Source: Chitinophaga deserti (GTDB lineage: Bacteria; Bacteroidota; Bacteroidia; Chitinophagales; Chitinophagaceae). From it: DNA of 64,000 nucleotides. The position numbers and the translations under genes were made by a program. The notes beneath the pieces were generated by a model, which worked only from the letters and a program-made list of their open reading frames with translations, did not search any database and had not been told where the DNA came from. Every line of letters begins with the position of its first letter. The first letter of the stretch is position 1. Positions 63,581 through 64,000 of this stretch are shown here, one piece after another. Location: the NCBI RefSeq assembly GCF_003149455.1, contig NZ_QFFK01000003.1, positions 434,001 through 498,000 of the forward strand, written 5' to 3'.

Positions 63581-64000
63581 TTAATTGTAGCCCGGGTTCT
63601 GCTTCACTATTCCGTTGGTTTCGTCTATTACTTTGCGGGGCAGCGGCCAGTAGCGGAATTCATCTTTGGCGAAAGTAGAACCGGCATCTTTAGCGCGTTT
63701 AATGTAAGTACCCCAGCGGATGAGATCTTCTCTCCTGATACCGCCTTCGCACCAGAATTCAAACAGGCGCTCATCCATCAGTTTATTCCTGAACTGGTCT
63801 TTCGACAGGTTGGCAGGGAGCCCGCCTAAATCAGCTCTTAACCTCACTGCTTTCACAAGGTTATATGCTTCTTCAGTAGGCCCGGATACTTCGTTGATTG
63901 CTTCCGCGAGGGAGAGCAATACATCCGCATAACGCCATACGATGATGTTCACACCATGGTTTTCTCCCGTAGCATTCGGATCTATGCTGTATTTCATGGG
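63581..64000 (-). CDS. SusD/RagB-type lipoprotein, C-terminal part only
   Basis: The last 140 or so residues of a SusD family protein, cut by the right window edge. Visible are VIVWRYADVLLSLAEAINEVSG-type helices (here NIIVWRYADVLLSLAEAIN), LMDERLFEFWCEGGIRREDL and the terminal YWPLPRKVIDETNG...QNPGY, which is the standard SusD ending. A susC partner is expected beyond the edge. It probably forms a utilisation locus with the GH16 gene downstream. Confidence 0.92.
   Translation of the reverse strand, partial: PMKYSIDPNATGENHGVNIIVWRYADVLLSLAEAINEVSGPTEEAYNLVKAVRLRADLGGLPANLSKDQFRNKLMDERLFEFWCEGGIRREDLIRWGTYIKRAKDAGSTFAKDEFRYWPLPRKVIDETNGIVKQNPGYN

Overview
The window is a chromosomal segment of a Bacteroidota bacterium, most likely a Chitinophaga-like member of the Chitinophagaceae. 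The evidence is two SusC/SusD-type systems (one cut by the right edge), a type IX secretion (T9SS) sorting domain and a PorV homologue, promoters of the Bacteroidota TTTG/TAnnTTTG type, a NagB-PIG-L fusion, and an ArgF of the acyl-ornithine transcarbamylase type. No integrase, IS element, CRISPR array, rRNA gene or phage block was found.

Left part (1-8.97 kb): housekeeping genes. The GTPase genes era and der (der cut by the left edge) are read leftwards. Three initiator tRNA genes follow, each with its own promoter and terminator and separated by unusually long non-coding DNA. Then come ssb, a TPP riboswitch driving a lone TonB-dependent receptor (predicted thiamine uptake), and an AraC-type regulator divergent from a small membrane protein.

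Arginine operon (8.97-18.2 kb, minus strand): GNAT-argG-argC-argD-argF'-argB-argE-GNAT-argH. It is transcribed from one clear promoter through a leader of about 275 nt. The leader carries a 28-codon upstream ORF that is in frame with the TTG-started first gene. With the first GNAT protein as candidate acylglutamate synthase, the set covers glutamate to arginine.

Glycan region (18.2-52 kb): genes on both strands that together fit breakdown of glycoprotein glycans. They encode GH29 alpha-fucosidase, GH109 alpha-N-acetylgalactosaminidase, a SusC/SusD pair, an 1810-residue T9SS-secreted repeat protein followed by a PorV paralogue, galactokinase, two FucP-family sugar permeases, a ROK sugar kinase, glycosylasparaginase, CutC, an alkaline-phosphatase-family phosphodiesterase, an EEP-family hydrolase, GH92 alpha-mannosidase, a tail-fibre-like secreted protein, GH20 hexosaminidase, a Trp-rich secreted protein, and the fused NagB-PIG-L protein. 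LacI-type palindromes sit exactly in the promoters of one permease and of the GH92 gene, which suggests a shared repressor encoded elsewhere.

Right part (52-64 kb): rmuC-GNAT-glutamine amidotransferase-ypdA, then murB, an NAD(P)-binding protein, priA-plsC, mtaB, a GH16 enzyme, and the C-terminal end of another SusD. The last two probably belong to a beta-glucan utilisation locus that continues beyond the window.
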